Source: an uncultured Marinobacter sp. | GTDB taxonomy: Bacteria; Pseudomonadota; Gammaproteobacteria; Pseudomonadales; Oleiphilaceae | NCBI RefSeq assembly: GCF_947488835.1 | Contig: NZ_CANLBK010000004.1 | Location: forward strand, 62,001 to 126,000 | Length of the DNA: 64,000 nucleotides | Reading direction: 5' to 3' | Shown: piece after piece, positions 52,363-61,338 of the stretch | Layout of the letters: every line of letters starts with the position of its first letter | Position numbering within the stretch: position 1 is the first letter of the stretch | The notes under the pieces: generated by a model | What the model was told of the DNA's origin: nothing | Databases searched by the model: none | What the model saw: the letters and a program-made list of their open reading frames with translations, nothing else | Position numbers and translations under genes: made by a program

Positions 52363-54426
52363 ATGACCAAGGGTAGTTTTCGTCGGAGTGGTCTGGAGTG
52401 GTTTTCATCACTACCTGCCTGTCTGCTTTTATTGTCTGTGGTGCTTTTTTCCACAAGCAGTGATATCCATAACCAGATGCTGCGTGGTGGTGAGCAGCTC
52501 TGGAGTGGCTATTACAAACTGCGGATGGACCCGGTTGCGCCAACCTGTAACGCAGATCGGGACATTGATGCGGCAGTGGCGCAAGAGCTTGCTCAAAAGC
52601 CAGCCGACGACGACCCCATGGCAATGTTGCTGGGCGCACAGGAGAAAAACCCTGCGGATGTCCGGCTTGCGATTGAGCGCTCCGTTGCCGATTGCAAAGC
52701 GGCCTACCAAAGCTACGACAGCCTGCAGGATAAGCTTACCCCCGGCGTGAAGGTCTACCGTGCAGTAGAGCTGTTTGTTGCTGATTTGATTGCCTTTGGC
52801 CTTGAGTCGCAACGCTACATTCTGGTTCTGCTGGTTATGCTGTGTGCTGCCACAGCCACGCTTACGCGCCACCACATAGCCATGCGGGCTATGGAAACCC
52901 GTTTGGACTATACGGTTTCGCTGACGCTCCAGACGATTGCTAACGCTATGTTGCTGGGGTCCAGCCTGATTTTCCGCCAGTCCAGTTTGGGCACAGAAAC
53001 GGCGGTGTCATCCGACGATCTGCTGCTCCATAACTTTTGGGTCGTAGGTTTTGCATGCCTTACCTTGGCCAGCCTTTACCGACTGGTTCGCGTGCCGGCA
53101 GATCTGGCTCCCGGCGGGCAACCGAACAAGGCATTCCTGGCGGTGCCGCTGTATACGGTGATGTGTCTGATTTCCGGAAGCTACTTTGCGCTGATTGGTC
53201 ACACCTCAGGCATCGGTATTTATCTTGGCAAGATGGTCGAGCTAGCGGACATGTTCCTTAATGTGGGGTTGTATGTTTGGGTCGGCATGATGCTTAAACA
53301 AACGCGCCTGGCTACGCTGGTATTCAACCTGTTTCGGCCCTGGCGTATGCCTCCGGAAATGCTGGCGGTGGTGGCCGTGCTTGTTGCGGCGGTTCCAACG
53401 GCCTATACCGGTGCTTCAGGTATTTTTGTTATTGCCGCCGGCGCGGTTATCTACAGTGAGTTGCGAGCGGCCGGTGCCCGTAGGCAGCTGGCGCTGGCAG
53501 CCACCGCGATGTCGGGCTCTCTGGGAGTTGTGTTGCGCCCCTGCCTGTTGGTTGTTGTTATTGCTTACCTCAATCGGGAAGTGACCACAGACGACCTGTT
53601 CGGCTGGGGTATCTGGGTGTTTGTGTTGACGGCTGCCATGTTCAGCGCGGTTGCGCTTACCGTAAACCGGCAGAGCAAGTTTAATCTGGCACCGGTTTCC
53701 GAAGCTTTGCCAGCCACGCTTCAAGCGCTTCGTTCGCTGATTCCTTATGCTCTGGTCATTGTGGGTGTTGTTCTACTGTACCGTTATGCTTTGGATGTGC
53801 GCATGGATGAGTTTTCGGCACCGCGTTTGTTGCCAGTCATTATGCTGTCCATTCTGGTATACGAGCACATAAGCTTTAAAAACAAAAAGGGCAGTGCGTC
53901 TGGTGAGATTAACCACCAGGGGCTGGAGCGCAGTGTGCGCGGAGCCACCAACGATACCACGGCCGAGATTGGCGCATTGCTGTTACTGTTGGGCTTGTCG
54001 GTCAGCATTGGCGGTGTGATCGAGCGTTCTCAGATTATGGAGGCGTTCCCTCAGGCGTTCGATAGTGCCTGGTCTGCCATGTTGTTGATGGTTGTGATTC
54101 TGGTCATTCTTGGAATGATTATGGATGCCTTTGGTGCGGTCATTCTGGTGACTGCCACCGTAGCGTCCATTGCCTATTCCAGCGGCATTCACCCCATTCA
54201 CTTCTGGATGGTGACCCTTGTGGCTTTTGAGTTGGGTTACTTGAGCCCGCCGGTGGCGCTTAACCACCTGTTAACACGACAAGTGGTGGGAGAAGCCGAA
54301 GTGCTGGCTGCCCAGCAGGAAGGCGGCACTTTCTATCAGCGCCATGAGCGCATCATTATGCCGTTGATTGCTATGGGTATTTCGCTGGTGCTGGTGGCCT
54401 TTGTACCTTTGATGTTCTACGCCTGA
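52363..54426 (+). CDS. TRAP transporter fused permease (small and large subunits)
   Basis: 687 residues. Residues 1-280 resemble the small DctQ-like subunit but carry a long periplasmic insertion after helix one (residues about 35-135) with two cysteines (C62, C111) that could form a disulphide. Residues 300-687 are DctM-like: AVPTAYTGASGIFVIAAGAVIYSELRAAGARRQLALAATAMSGSLGVVLRPCLL and DAFGAVILVTATVASI. FELGYLSPPVALNHLLTRQV is the large-subunit C-terminal motif. It should drive Na+-coupled solute uptake with the AdeT-like or another binding protein. Confidence 0.85.
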   Translation: MTKGSFRRSGLEWFSSLPACLLLLSVVLFSTSSDIHNQMLRGGEQLWSGYYKLRMDPVAPTCNADRDIDAAVAQELAQKPADDDPMAMLLGAQEKNPADVRLAIERSVADCKAAYQSYDSLQDKLTPGVKVYRAVELFVADLIAFGLESQRYILVLLVMLCAATATLTRHHIAMRAMETRLDYTVSLTLQTIANAMLLGSSLIFRQSSLGTETAVSSDDLLLHNFWVVGFACLTLASLYRLVRVPADLAPGGQPNKAFLAVPLYTVMCLISGSYFALIGHTSGIGIYLGKMVELADMFLNVGLYVWVGMMLKQTRLATLVFNLFRPWRMPPEMLAVVAVLVAAVPTAYTGASGIFVIAAGAVIYSELRAAGARRQLALAATAMSGSLGVVLRPCLLVVVIAYLNREVTTDDLFGWGIWVFVLTAAMFSAVALTVNRQSKFNLAPVSEALPATLQALRSLIPYALVIVGVVLLYRYALDVRMDEFSAPRLLPVIMLSILVYEHISFKNKKGSASGEINHQGLERSVRGATNDTTAEIGALLLLLGLSVSIGGVIERSQIMEAFPQAFDSAWSAMLLMVVILVILGMIMDAFGAVILVTATVASIAYSSGIHPIHFWMVTLVAFELGYLSPPVALNHLLTRQVVGEAEVLAAQQEGGTFYQRHERIIMPLIAMGISLVLVAFVPLMFYA

Positions 54427-54474
54427 ATCTAAACCTGAACAACGCAGGATGCAAAATGCTCCAGCCTTGAAACG

Positions 54475-54512
54475 AAAAAAGCGCCCTGCTTCTCAGTAGG
54501 GCGCTTTTTTTT
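54475..54512. terminator. Bidirectional intrinsic terminator between the TRAP permease and pckA genes
   Basis: Stem AAAAAAGCGCCCT/AGGGCGCTTTTTT (54475-54487, 54498-54510) with a 10-base loop. The GC-rich core AGGGCGC is followed by eight T on the plus strand and preceded by six A for the minus strand. It serves genes ending at 54426 (plus) and 54526 (minus). Confidence 0.93.
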
Positions 54513-54525
54513 GGGAGGGGCAGGC

Positions 54526-56058
54526 TTAGAGCTTCGGCCCGGCCTCCACAATGGAATCGGAAACATCAAATTTCTTGAAGTTTTCGACGAACTGACCAAT
54601 CAGTTCCGCTGCCTTCTTGTCGTAAGCATCTGTACTGGCCCAGGTGTTGCGTGGGTTCAGTAGCGCCGAATCTACGCCCGGTACCTGCTTGGGTACGCTC
54701 AGGTTGAGGGTCGGCAGGTGTTCAGTTTCGACATTGTCCAGTTCGCCGTTCTGAATGCCACTGATGATCGCGCGGGTGGTCGGTATGCTGAAGCGCGTCC
54801 CTTCACCATAGGCGCCGCCGGTCCAGCCGGTATTTACGAGGAAGACCTTACTGCCGTACTCATCCATACGCTTCATCAGGAGCTCAGCGTACACACCTGC
54901 TGGACGCGGGAAGAACGGAGCACCGAAGCAGGTAGAGAAGGTAGATTTCAGTGCGGACGACGAGCCCATTTCTGTGGAGCCAACCAGCGCGGTATAACCA
55001 CTCAGGAAGTGATAAGCGGCGCCTTCCCGGCTCAGAATAGACACAGGTGGCAATACGCCCGTCATGTCGCAGGTCAGGAACACAATGTGTGTTGGCTCAC
55101 CGGCGCGGTTCTCGAGCACGCGCTTTTCAATGTGTTCGAGCGGATAGGCACACCGGGAATTTTCCGTGAGGGAAACGTCGGTATAGTCTGGCTCGCGAGT
55201 TTCCGCATCAATTGTTACGTTTTCAACAATAGCGCCGAAGCGGATAGCGTCCCATATAATGGGCTCGTTCTTCTTGCTCAGATCGATGCACTTGGCATAG
55301 CAGCCGCCTTCAATATTGAAAACAGTGCCAGGGCCCCAGCCGTGCTCGTCGTCACCGATAAGGAAGCGGTGCGGGTCGGCAGAGAGCGTGGTTTTACCGG
55401 TGCCGGAGAGGCCGAAGAACAGGCAGGTTTCGCCATCTTCACCCACGTTGGCAGAGCAGTGCATCGGTAGTACGTCTTTTTCCGGTAACAGGAAGTTCTG
55501 CACGGAGAACATCGCCTTTTTCATCTCACCGGCGTAATGCATGCCGGCCAGAAGCACTCTGCGGCGAGCAAAGTTGATGATGACGCAACCATCGCTGTTG
55601 GTGCCATCGCGCTCGGGTACGCACTCAAAATTGGCGGCGTTCAGAATTTGCCATTCCTGCTTGTCAGCCTGGTTGTAGTTTTCCGGGCGAATGAACAGAT
55701 TGCGGCCGAACAGGTTTTGCCAGGCGGTCTCGGTGGTCATTTTCACCGGCAGGTAGTGCTCTGGGTCAGAACCTACATGCACCAAGGAGACAAAGCTGTC
55801 TTTTTCAGCAATATAGGCTTCTACGCGTTCCCACAGGGCGTCGAATTTATCGGCGTCGAATGGGCGGTTGATTGGCCCCCAGTGAATGTCGTCAGAGGTA
55901 CTTGGCTCTTCGACAATGTAGCGATCCATGGGGGATCGACCGGTGCGATGACCAGTTTCTACGACCAGCGAACCGTTGGATGCCAGCTGGCCCTCGTTGC
56001 GTGCCAGTGCCTGTTCTACCAGTCGTGCTGTACTCAGATCATTATAAGTGTTGCTCAC
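54526..56058 (-). CDS. pckA: Phosphoenolpyruvate carboxykinase (ATP)
   Basis: 510 residues. It forms PEP from oxaloacetate with ATP, the first committed gluconeogenic step. Kinase-1a/P-loop [14 protein letters not shown], metal site [10 protein letters not shown], substrate [13 protein letters not shown], and R-loop [25 protein letters not shown]. The ATP-type signature excludes the GTP enzyme. Start ATG 56058. Adjacent to hslO-hslR-yrfG as in E. coli, but separated from hslO by a 175-base gap with its own likely promoter. Confidence 0.95.
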   Translation of the reverse strand: MSNTYNDLSTARLVEQALARNEGQLASNGSLVVETGHRTGRSPMDRYIVEEPSTSDDIHWGPINRPFDADKFDALWERVEAYIAEKDSFVSLVHVGSDPEHYLPVKMTTETAWQNLFGRNLFIRPENYNQADKQEWQILNAANFECVPERDGTNSDGCVIINFARRRVLLAGMHYAGEMKKAMFSVQNFLLPEKDVLPMHCSANVGEDGETCLFFGLSGTGKTTLSADPHRFLIGDDEHGWGPGTVFNIEGGCYAKCIDLSKKNEPIIWDAIRFGAIVENVTIDAETREPDYTDVSLTENSRCAYPLEHIEKRVLENRAGEPTHIVFLTCDMTGVLPPVSILSREGAAYHFLSGYTALVGSTEMGSSSALKSTFSTCFGAPFFPRPAGVYAELLMKRMDEYGSKVFLVNTGWTGGAYGEGTRFSIPTTRAIISGIQNGELDNVETEHLPTLNLSVPKQVPGVDSALLNPRNTWASTDAYDKKAAELIGQFVENFKKFDVSDSIVEAGPKL

Positions 56059-56187
56059 TTCGACCTCACCCTCGGGATGTCTTAGTGACTGCTCAGGCCG
56101 CCTGCCCGAAAATTGACGGAATTCTGAACAATCGGATCAATTCAGGCGCGCTATTATGCCAGAGGCGCCGATAAAAAACGACTACGC

Positions 56188-56214
56188 CGGAAGCCTTGCG
56201 ATTGCTGGCTTCCG
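56188..56214 (-). terminator. Terminator-like hairpin after hslO
   Basis: Perfect 8-bp arms CGGAAGCC/GGCTTCCG with an 11-base loop, 20 bases past the hslO stop. On the minus strand GTTTTTTA follows about eight bases later. The rest of the 175-base gap to pckA holds no other feature I can defend. Confidence 0.6.
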
Positions 56215-56233
56215 AGAGATTCTGTAGCCATGC

Positions 56234-57088
56234 CTAGTGTAGCGTATGACCGGCAAAAAGCTGATCAATATCATTCCTGTCGAAGCGGTAGTGCGCATGG
56301 CAGAACTGGCAGTCCATATCTATGGTTCCCTGTTCGTCCAGTATGCTGTAACACTCGTCTTTGCCAATGGCTTCAAGGGCGACAAGGGTTCTGTCTTTGG
56401 AACAGCTGCACTGAAATGCCACGGCTTCGGCGTCAAAGAGCCGCACAGTTTCTTCGTTAAAGAGGCGGTGGAGCAGGGCTTCGCTGTCCAGTTCCAGCAA
56501 TTCGTCAGCTTTAACCGTGCGCGCAAGGTGGTTGACGCGCTCCCAGAGTTCGTCGTCCTCTTGGGTAGCGCCAGGCATGCGCTGAAGCATCAAGCCCGCG
56601 GCCCCGCGGTCGCTGGAAAACAGGAACAGGCTGGTGGGTATTTGTTCCGAGCGTTCAAAGTACTCTTCCAGACATCCTGCAAGGCTGTCGCGTTCACGGG
56701 GTACAACACCCTGGTAGCGGTTACCCTGCTGCGGGGTGATGGTTATGGCCATGCGACCGTCACCCAGGAGGTTGTGGAAACTGTCCTCAGTTACCGCGTG
56801 CTCATCAAATCGTGCCAGACCGCGAATTTTACGGTCATGACTGCACTCAGCCATTAACGTTCGGAGCGGGCCTTCGCCCTGAGCTTGAATCGACAAGGTG
56901 CCTTCAAATTTCAGACTGCTACTCATAACAATGCTGGCTACTAGTGCTTCGCCCAGAAGGCCGCGAACGGATTCCGGGTAGGGTGCCTGGCCGGTGATTT
57001 CACGGAAGCTCTCGTCAAGCTGCACCCAGGCTCCGCGCACCTGGCTGTGTTCAAATATAAAACGCTGGAACTGGTCGCGGGATGCCAT
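56234..57088 (-). CDS. hslO: Redox-regulated chaperone Hsp33
   Basis: 284 residues from ATG 57088 (MASRDQFQRFIFEHSQVRG), preceded by AGGAGA. The C-terminal zinc/redox switch has CSC and CQFC, i.e. the CxC...CxxC set of Hsp33 that releases zinc under oxidative and heat stress. Core motifs LMAECSHDRKIRGLARFDEH and ITITPQQGNRYQGVVP are present. Downstream of hslR by 58 bases on the same strand. Confidence 0.93.
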   Translation of the reverse strand: MASRDQFQRFIFEHSQVRGAWVQLDESFREITGQAPYPESVRGLLGEALVASIVMSSSLKFEGTLSIQAQGEGPLRTLMAECSHDRKIRGLARFDEHAVTEDSFHNLLGDGRMAITITPQQGNRYQGVVPRERDSLAGCLEEYFERSEQIPTSLFLFSSDRGAAGLMLQRMPGATQEDDELWERVNHLARTVKADELLELDSEALLHRLFNEETVRLFDAEAVAFQCSCSKDRTLVALEAIGKDECYSILDEQGTIDMDCQFCHAHYRFDRNDIDQLFAGHTLH

Positions 57089-57146
57089 GCTGGTTCTCCT
57101 GAAAGCTGGATGCTTGAATCGGTAGGTGACAACAGAACTGACTGGC

Positions 57147-57554
57147 TCAGATGCTGTTCTGGTCACGGAATCGTTGAATGTCGCGGCGATCTTTCTTGGA
57201 AGGACGCCTGGCCGGCGGCAACTGTGCTGCCTGCATGGTTTTGCGTTGCCACGAGAGGTCTTCCCGCTTTTTTACGCTGTCTTCGGTTTCGTGGTAGAGC
57301 TTTTGGGCTTCGGGTGCACCGCGCCGACGTTCGCTTACATCGTCGACAATGACCACTTTTTCCAGATAGCCAAGGCGCAGGGTGAGCGTGGCGCCGGGTT
57401 CAACCAGTCGGCCGGGCTTGCAGCGTTGGCTGTTGTAGTGGACTTTGCCGCCCTCTACCGCTTCTTTTGCAAGAGCGCGTGTTTTGTAAAAACGTGCGGC
57501 CCAGAGCCATTTGTCGAGCCTTACCCGTTGATCGTCCGAAGTGGATGCCGCCAT
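57147..57554 (-). CDS. hslR: Ribosome-associated heat shock protein Hsp15 (S4 domain)
   Basis: 135 residues. An S4 RNA-binding domain occupies the N-terminus (QRVRLDKWLWAARFYKTRALAKEAVEGGKVHYNSQRCKPGRLVEPG), followed by a basic tail (PPARRPSKKDRRDIQRF). Hsp15 binds free 50S subunits with stalled peptidyl-tRNA and aids recycling after heat stress. Positioned between yrfG and hslO as in E. coli. Confidence 0.93.
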   Translation of the reverse strand: MAASTSDDQRVRLDKWLWAARFYKTRALAKEAVEGGKVHYNSQRCKPGRLVEPGATLTLRLGYLEKVVIVDDVSERRRGAPEAQKLYHETEDSVKKREDLSWQRKTMQAAQLPPARRPSKKDRRDIQRFRDQNSI

Positions 57555-57595
57555 ATCTCCTCACCTGATGGGCGTATGTCTGGATTATAGCGCCC

Positions 57596-58303
57596 TCAGT
57601 CACCAGATGGCAGAGCGCTTTTCTGATGATGGGGTCTTTGTTGATGGATGGCCGTCAGAACTTCATCAAAGTGGTGTACGCAAGGTATTTCGGGATGGCC
57701 TTTGCTGGCGGCCTTTTTACTGTCCGGGGCCAGAATTCCCAAGCATTGGGCAATTCCGGCGGACCGGGCGCTTTCGAGTACCGGGAAGCTGTCATCCACC
57801 ATCAGTGTGGAGGCAGCTCTATAGGGTGCAAGCTGTTGCAAGTCGTGCCAAAAAGCGGTGTCTTCCTTGGGCTTGCCTAATTGATGGCTGGAAACAATGC
57901 CGTCTACATAGCGGTCCAGGCCTGTGCGCTGAAGTTTCAGCTCCAAAGGATCGGGGTGGCAGTTGGTTACGATGACAGATTGCAGGCCGGCGCTCTTGAG
58001 AGACTGAAGAAAATCCGCCACATGCGGGCGGTAGCCGATGCGATCACCAAGTTCCGATTTCAGCACGGTTATGTCCAGGGCAAGTTGCTCGCTCCAGTAA
58101 TCGGTGCAATAGAAGTTGAGCGTGCCTCTTTGGGCCATGATCATGCTGATGATTTTGTCTCTGGCTTTCTCGGGGTGCATGCCGTTGCGCTCAGCGTAGC
58201 GACGGGGCAGGTGTTCCAGCCAGAAATGATTGTCGAAGTGCAGATCAAGCAGTGTGCCGTCCATATCCAGGAATACGGTTTCGAGGGACGTCCAGTTGAT
58301 CAT
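57596..58303 (-). CDS. yrfG: HAD-superfamily nucleotidase YrfG (GMP/IMP 5'-nucleotidase type)
   Basis: 235 residues from ATG 58303 (MINWTSLETVFLDMDGTLLDLHFDN); a TTG two codons earlier is possible. HAD motif I is DMDGT, motif II VIVTN, motif III the lysine in LGKPKEDTAFW, and motif IV MVDDSFPVL. E. coli YrfG dephosphorylates purine nucleotides; that assignment rests on similarity and on the conserved yrfG-hslR-hslO order. Confidence 0.85.
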   Translation of the reverse strand: MINWTSLETVFLDMDGTLLDLHFDNHFWLEHLPRRYAERNGMHPEKARDKIISMIMAQRGTLNFYCTDYWSEQLALDITVLKSELGDRIGYRPHVADFLQSLKSAGLQSVIVTNCHPDPLELKLQRTGLDRYVDGIVSSHQLGKPKEDTAFWHDLQQLAPYRAASTLMVDDSFPVLESARSAGIAQCLGILAPDSKKAASKGHPEIPCVHHFDEVLTAIHQQRPHHQKSALPSGD

Positions 58304-58404
58304 ATGCAAAGCCAGCCTTGAAAGTTCTCTTCAGGCTGCCGCAGATCCCGATTTGAGGCAAGCCGGGATATTACGGATGTTGGGCGCAGGTCTGCGGTCC
58401 TGAG

Positions 58405-59217
58405 CTACCGTTGGCATCGTGTGCAGTACACGGTAGATCGTCCATTCATGCGGATTTCCTTCAGCGATGCTTCGCAGTTCGGGCAGGGCTCTCCGGCCCG
58501 GCCGTAAACCAGCAGTGACTGGGCAAAATAGCCTGGCTTGCCATCGCTGTTCACGAAGTCTCGTAACGTGGTTCCGCCCATCAGGATCGCGGCGCTGAGG
58601 ATTTCCCGGATGGCTTCCGCAAGGCGCAGGTAGCGATCGAGACTGATGCGGCCGGCCTTGCGCTTGGGATGAATGCCCGCGTGGAACAGGGCTTCGTTGG
58701 CGTAAATGTTGCCCACGCCGACCACCACATGGTTGTCCATGATGAAGGATTTCACCGGGGTGTTTCTGGAGCGCGATAACCGGAACAGCATTCGGCCAGT
58801 AAACTCTACCGATAGCGGTTCCGGCCCCAGGCTGGCAATCAGGGGGTGAGCTGGTGCCGAATCGGCCCACAGCCAGCAGCCAAAGCGGCGGGGGTCATTA
58901 AAGCGCAGAGTTACCCCGGAATGCAGCACAAGGTCGATGTGATCGTGTTTCTCTGCCGGTGCGCCATCGGTGATGATGCGAAGGCTGCCCGACATGCCCA
59001 GATGAACGATCGCAGTGCCATGGTCGAGGTTCAGAAACAGGTATTTCGCTCGCCGCTCCACAGTGCGGATAACCTGGCCGTCCATTTGCGCGGCAATATT
59101 GCCGGGCACGGGCCAGCGCAGACGGCCATTCCGTACTTTGATCTGGTCAATGGTTTGACCTTCACAGTGGGGTGCGATGCCGCGCCTTGTGGTTTCAACT
59201 TCGGGTAATTCGGGCAT
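58405..59217 (-). CDS. mutM: Formamidopyrimidine-DNA glycosylase
   Basis: 270 residues. A bifunctional glycosylase/AP lyase that removes 8-oxoguanine and formamidopyrimidines. The catalytic N-terminus [14 protein letters not shown] has P2 (after Met removal) and E3; the conserved lysine is in [17 protein letters not shown] RRAKYLF; the helix-two-turn-helix contains [12 protein letters not shown]. The C-terminal zinc finger is CPNC with CTRC. Monocistronic; the upstream gap is shared with the divergent desaturase gene. Confidence 0.96.
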   Translation of the reverse strand: MPELPEVETTRRGIAPHCEGQTIDQIKVRNGRLRWPVPGNIAAQMDGQVIRTVERRAKYLFLNLDHGTAIVHLGMSGSLRIITDGAPAEKHDHIDLVLHSGVTLRFNDPRRFGCWLWADSAPAHPLIASLGPEPLSVEFTGRMLFRLSRSRNTPVKSFIMDNHVVVGVGNIYANEALFHAGIHPKRKAGRISLDRYLRLAEAIREILSAAILMGGTTLRDFVNSDGKPGYFAQSLLVYGRAGEPCPNCEASLKEIRMNGRSTVYCTRCQR

Positions 59218-59331
59218 TCAACCAGTCTCCGGTCAAATTTTAAGGTGCAATGTGGTGCAAATGTGAACGGTAGCAAACTTGCCTTTAAAGCTTGTTGTTT
59301 TAGCTAACACCTGTACGCTAAACTGCTCCTG

Positions 59332-59343
59332 ACAGGCGCCTGT
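59332..59343. promoter_or_regulatory. 12-bp palindrome before the desaturase gene
   Basis: ACAGGCGCCTGT is a perfect palindrome 35 bases before the desaturase ATG, downstream of a possible promoter (TTGTTG, 16 bases, TACGCT, 59294-59321). It is a candidate operator for lipid-responsive control, but no known regulator consensus is matched. Confidence 0.35.
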
Positions 59344-59377
59344 AAGGTCGCTTCTGGTTTTGATTTGAGGATTAATT

Positions 59378-60556
59378 ATGTGGTTTAACGGTCTCCTTGA
59401 CCTGTCGGTGATGCAGTTGATTCTGGTTGTTCTGGGCATGACCCACGTCACGATTATCAGTGTAACGCTTTATTTGCATCGCCATTCGGCCCACAACTCG
59501 CTTGATCTGCATCCTGCACTGAAGCATTTTTTCCGCTTCTGGTTATGGCTGACCACTGCGCAGAATACCAAAGAATGGACTGCGATCCATCGTAAGCATC
59601 ACGCCAAGTGTGAAACCGCTGAAGATCCACATAGTCCGGTGGTACTTGGTATAAAGAAGGTGTTGTTTGAAGGTGCAGAGCTATACGCCTCAGCTGCGAC
59701 CTCAGAGAATCTTGAGCGCTATGGTCAGCGAACGCCGGATGACTGGATAGAGCGCAATATATACAGTCGCCACAGGGCGCTGGGCATTATTCTGATGGCG
59801 GTCATTAACCTGGCGCTTTTCGGTGTTAATGGCATCTGGATTTGGGCAGTGCAAATGGTCTGGATACCCTTCTGGGCCGCGGGCGTGGTGAACGGTATCG
59901 GTCACTGGATGGGCTACCGGAATTTTGAGTGCACTGATAATGCGCGCAACATTTCTCCTCTGGGAATTCTGATCGGTGGTGAAGAGTTGCACAATAATCA
60001 TCACACTTACCCGAATTCTTCCAAGCTCTCACGCCGCTGGTACGAAGTGGATATTGGTTGGGGTTACATTCGCCTGTTTCAGGCGTTTGGTCTTGCTAAG
60101 CCCAAAGGTTACCGGCCAATTGCCCATTACGTTCCGGGCAAGCAGGATGTGGATGTAGAAACCGTGCAGGCCATTGCCAACAATCGTTTTGATATCATGC
60201 GCCAGTACCGTAAACGTGTGACAGAGCCTGTTTTACGTCAGCAAAAGAGCCTGATGGATGATGAAATCCGGCCCAGGTATCGTAAGCTCAAGCAGCTTCT
60301 GTCGCGGGAAATAACGCTGATAAAGCCGTGTGATAAAGAGACACTGGAGTCGGTTCTCGAAAGCAACGCCGTGTTGCGTCAGATTTATGAGATGAGCAAC
60401 GAGTTACAGGCACTCTGGCGCCAGCGCGGCCTTAAGCCGCAGGATAAACTGCAGGCGCTGATGGAATGGTGCAAAGATGCTGAGGCCAGCGGCATCCGCT
60501 ATCTGGAAGAGTTTGCCGCCCATTTGCGGGCTTATTCGCTGCGCCCGGCGGCTTGA
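59378..60556 (+). CDS. Membrane fatty-acid/acyl-CoA delta-9-type desaturase (DesA-like)
   Basis: 392 residues. Three histidine boxes of the di-iron site: HRHSAH (34-39), HRKHH (71-75) and HNNHH (about 204-208). Four hydrophobic helices are present. The layout resembles P. aeruginosa DesA (phospholipid-linked desaturase), so it probably inserts a cis double bond into membrane acyl chains using O2. The C-terminal 130 residues are charged and helical. It overlaps the 3' end of rsmD by 25 bases, convergent. Confidence 0.88.
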   Translation: MWFNGLLDLSVMQLILVVLGMTHVTIISVTLYLHRHSAHNSLDLHPALKHFFRFWLWLTTAQNTKEWTAIHRKHHAKCETAEDPHSPVVLGIKKVLFEGAELYASAATSENLERYGQRTPDDWIERNIYSRHRALGIILMAVINLALFGVNGIWIWAVQMVWIPFWAAGVVNGIGHWMGYRNFECTDNARNISPLGILIGGEELHNNHHTYPNSSKLSRRWYEVDIGWGYIRLFQAFGLAKPKGYRPIAHYVPGKQDVDVETVQAIANNRFDIMRQYRKRVTEPVLRQQKSLMDDEIRPRYRKLKQLLSREITLIKPCDKETLESVLESNAVLRQIYEMSNELQALWRQRGLKPQDKLQALMEWCKDAEASGIRYLEEFAAHLRAYSLRPAA

Positions 60557-61179
60557 GCCACCCGATATAAGCAGTAAGTGACCTGACCTGCGGTTTTTTG
60601 CCGGTGCAGTTGCCAGTTGGCGGGTGCACCCGGTGAAGGCAGGTCACTTTCATGTTCCACGTACACCCAGCCCCCAGGTTTCACCCAGCCCTGAGAATCC
60701 AGTAGCGGAATCAGCGTCGTCAGCCAGCCTTGGTGGAACGGCGGGTCCATGAACACAATGTCGAACGGCTGCCGATTGCGCTCGCCCAGGTAGGTGCATA
60801 CATCGCCACATACTGCAGTCCCGGATTCGGAGCCCAGCAGCCTGAGATTGCCTCGCAACGCGGTTGCTAAAGCGGCGTTGTTATCAACCAGCGTGGCTTG
60901 GGCTGCACCCCTGGAGAGTGCTTCTAGCCCCAGGGCGCCGGAGCCGGCAAACAAATCCAGACAATCGCTTCCTGCAATGTGAAATGATAGCCAGTTAAAC
61001 AGGGTTTCCCGTGTGCGTGCGGGTGTTGGGCGAACGCCTCCGGCATCCGGGAAGCGTAATTTTCGGCTGCGCCAGTCGCCCCCGATAATGCGCAGCTCGC
61101 CCCCGGCACCCTTGCTCCTGGTGGCTCCTTTGGAGGGCTTGTTTGAAAAGCTCGGGCCTGAGGAATTTCTGCGGGTCAT
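60532..61179 (-). CDS. rsmD: 16S rRNA (guanine966-N2)-methyltransferase RsmD
   Basis: 215 residues from ATG 61179 (MTRRNSSGPSFSNKPSKG). A basic 30-residue N-terminus precedes LRIIGGDWRSRKLRFPDAGGVRPTPARTRETLFNWL. The SAM site is DLFAGSGALGLEALSRGA and the catalytic motif is DPPF. The frame is open to 61317 but the extra part has no family support. Divergent from ftsY, the usual arrangement. Confidence 0.92.
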   Translation of the reverse strand: MTRRNSSGPSFSNKPSKGATRSKGAGGELRIIGGDWRSRKLRFPDAGGVRPTPARTRETLFNWLSFHIAGSDCLDLFAGSGALGLEALSRGAAQATLVDNNAALATALRGNLRLLGSESGTAVCGDVCTYLGERNRQPFDIVFMDPPFHQGWLTTLIPLLDSQGWVKPGGWVYVEHESDLPSPGAPANWQLHRQKTAGQVTYCLYRVAQAAGRSE

Positions 61180-61284
61180 GTGGTTGGCTCCGGGTGCGGG
61201 CTGTAATATTTGTGGCTGGCGTATATTAGCGGAAATCATACCTCCCATGATAATCCACAGCGGTCTCACTTCGCTGGGACAGTC

Positions 61285-61293
61285 TGCTAGAAT
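61285..61293 (+). promoter_or_regulatory. Extended -10 promoter of ftsY
   Basis: TGC followed by TAGAAT gives a TGn extended -10, about 46 bases before the ftsY start. The -35 region is poor, which an extended -10 tolerates. Confidence 0.5.
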
Positions 61294-61338
61294 ATGCGCT
61301 TTATTTGTCCCGCCCAATCAGACTGATGGTATGACTTT

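Noticed and set aside
58331..58870. ORF overlapping mutM on the same strand
   Set aside because: Out-of-frame shadow of MutM, whose zinc finger and N-terminus are intact.
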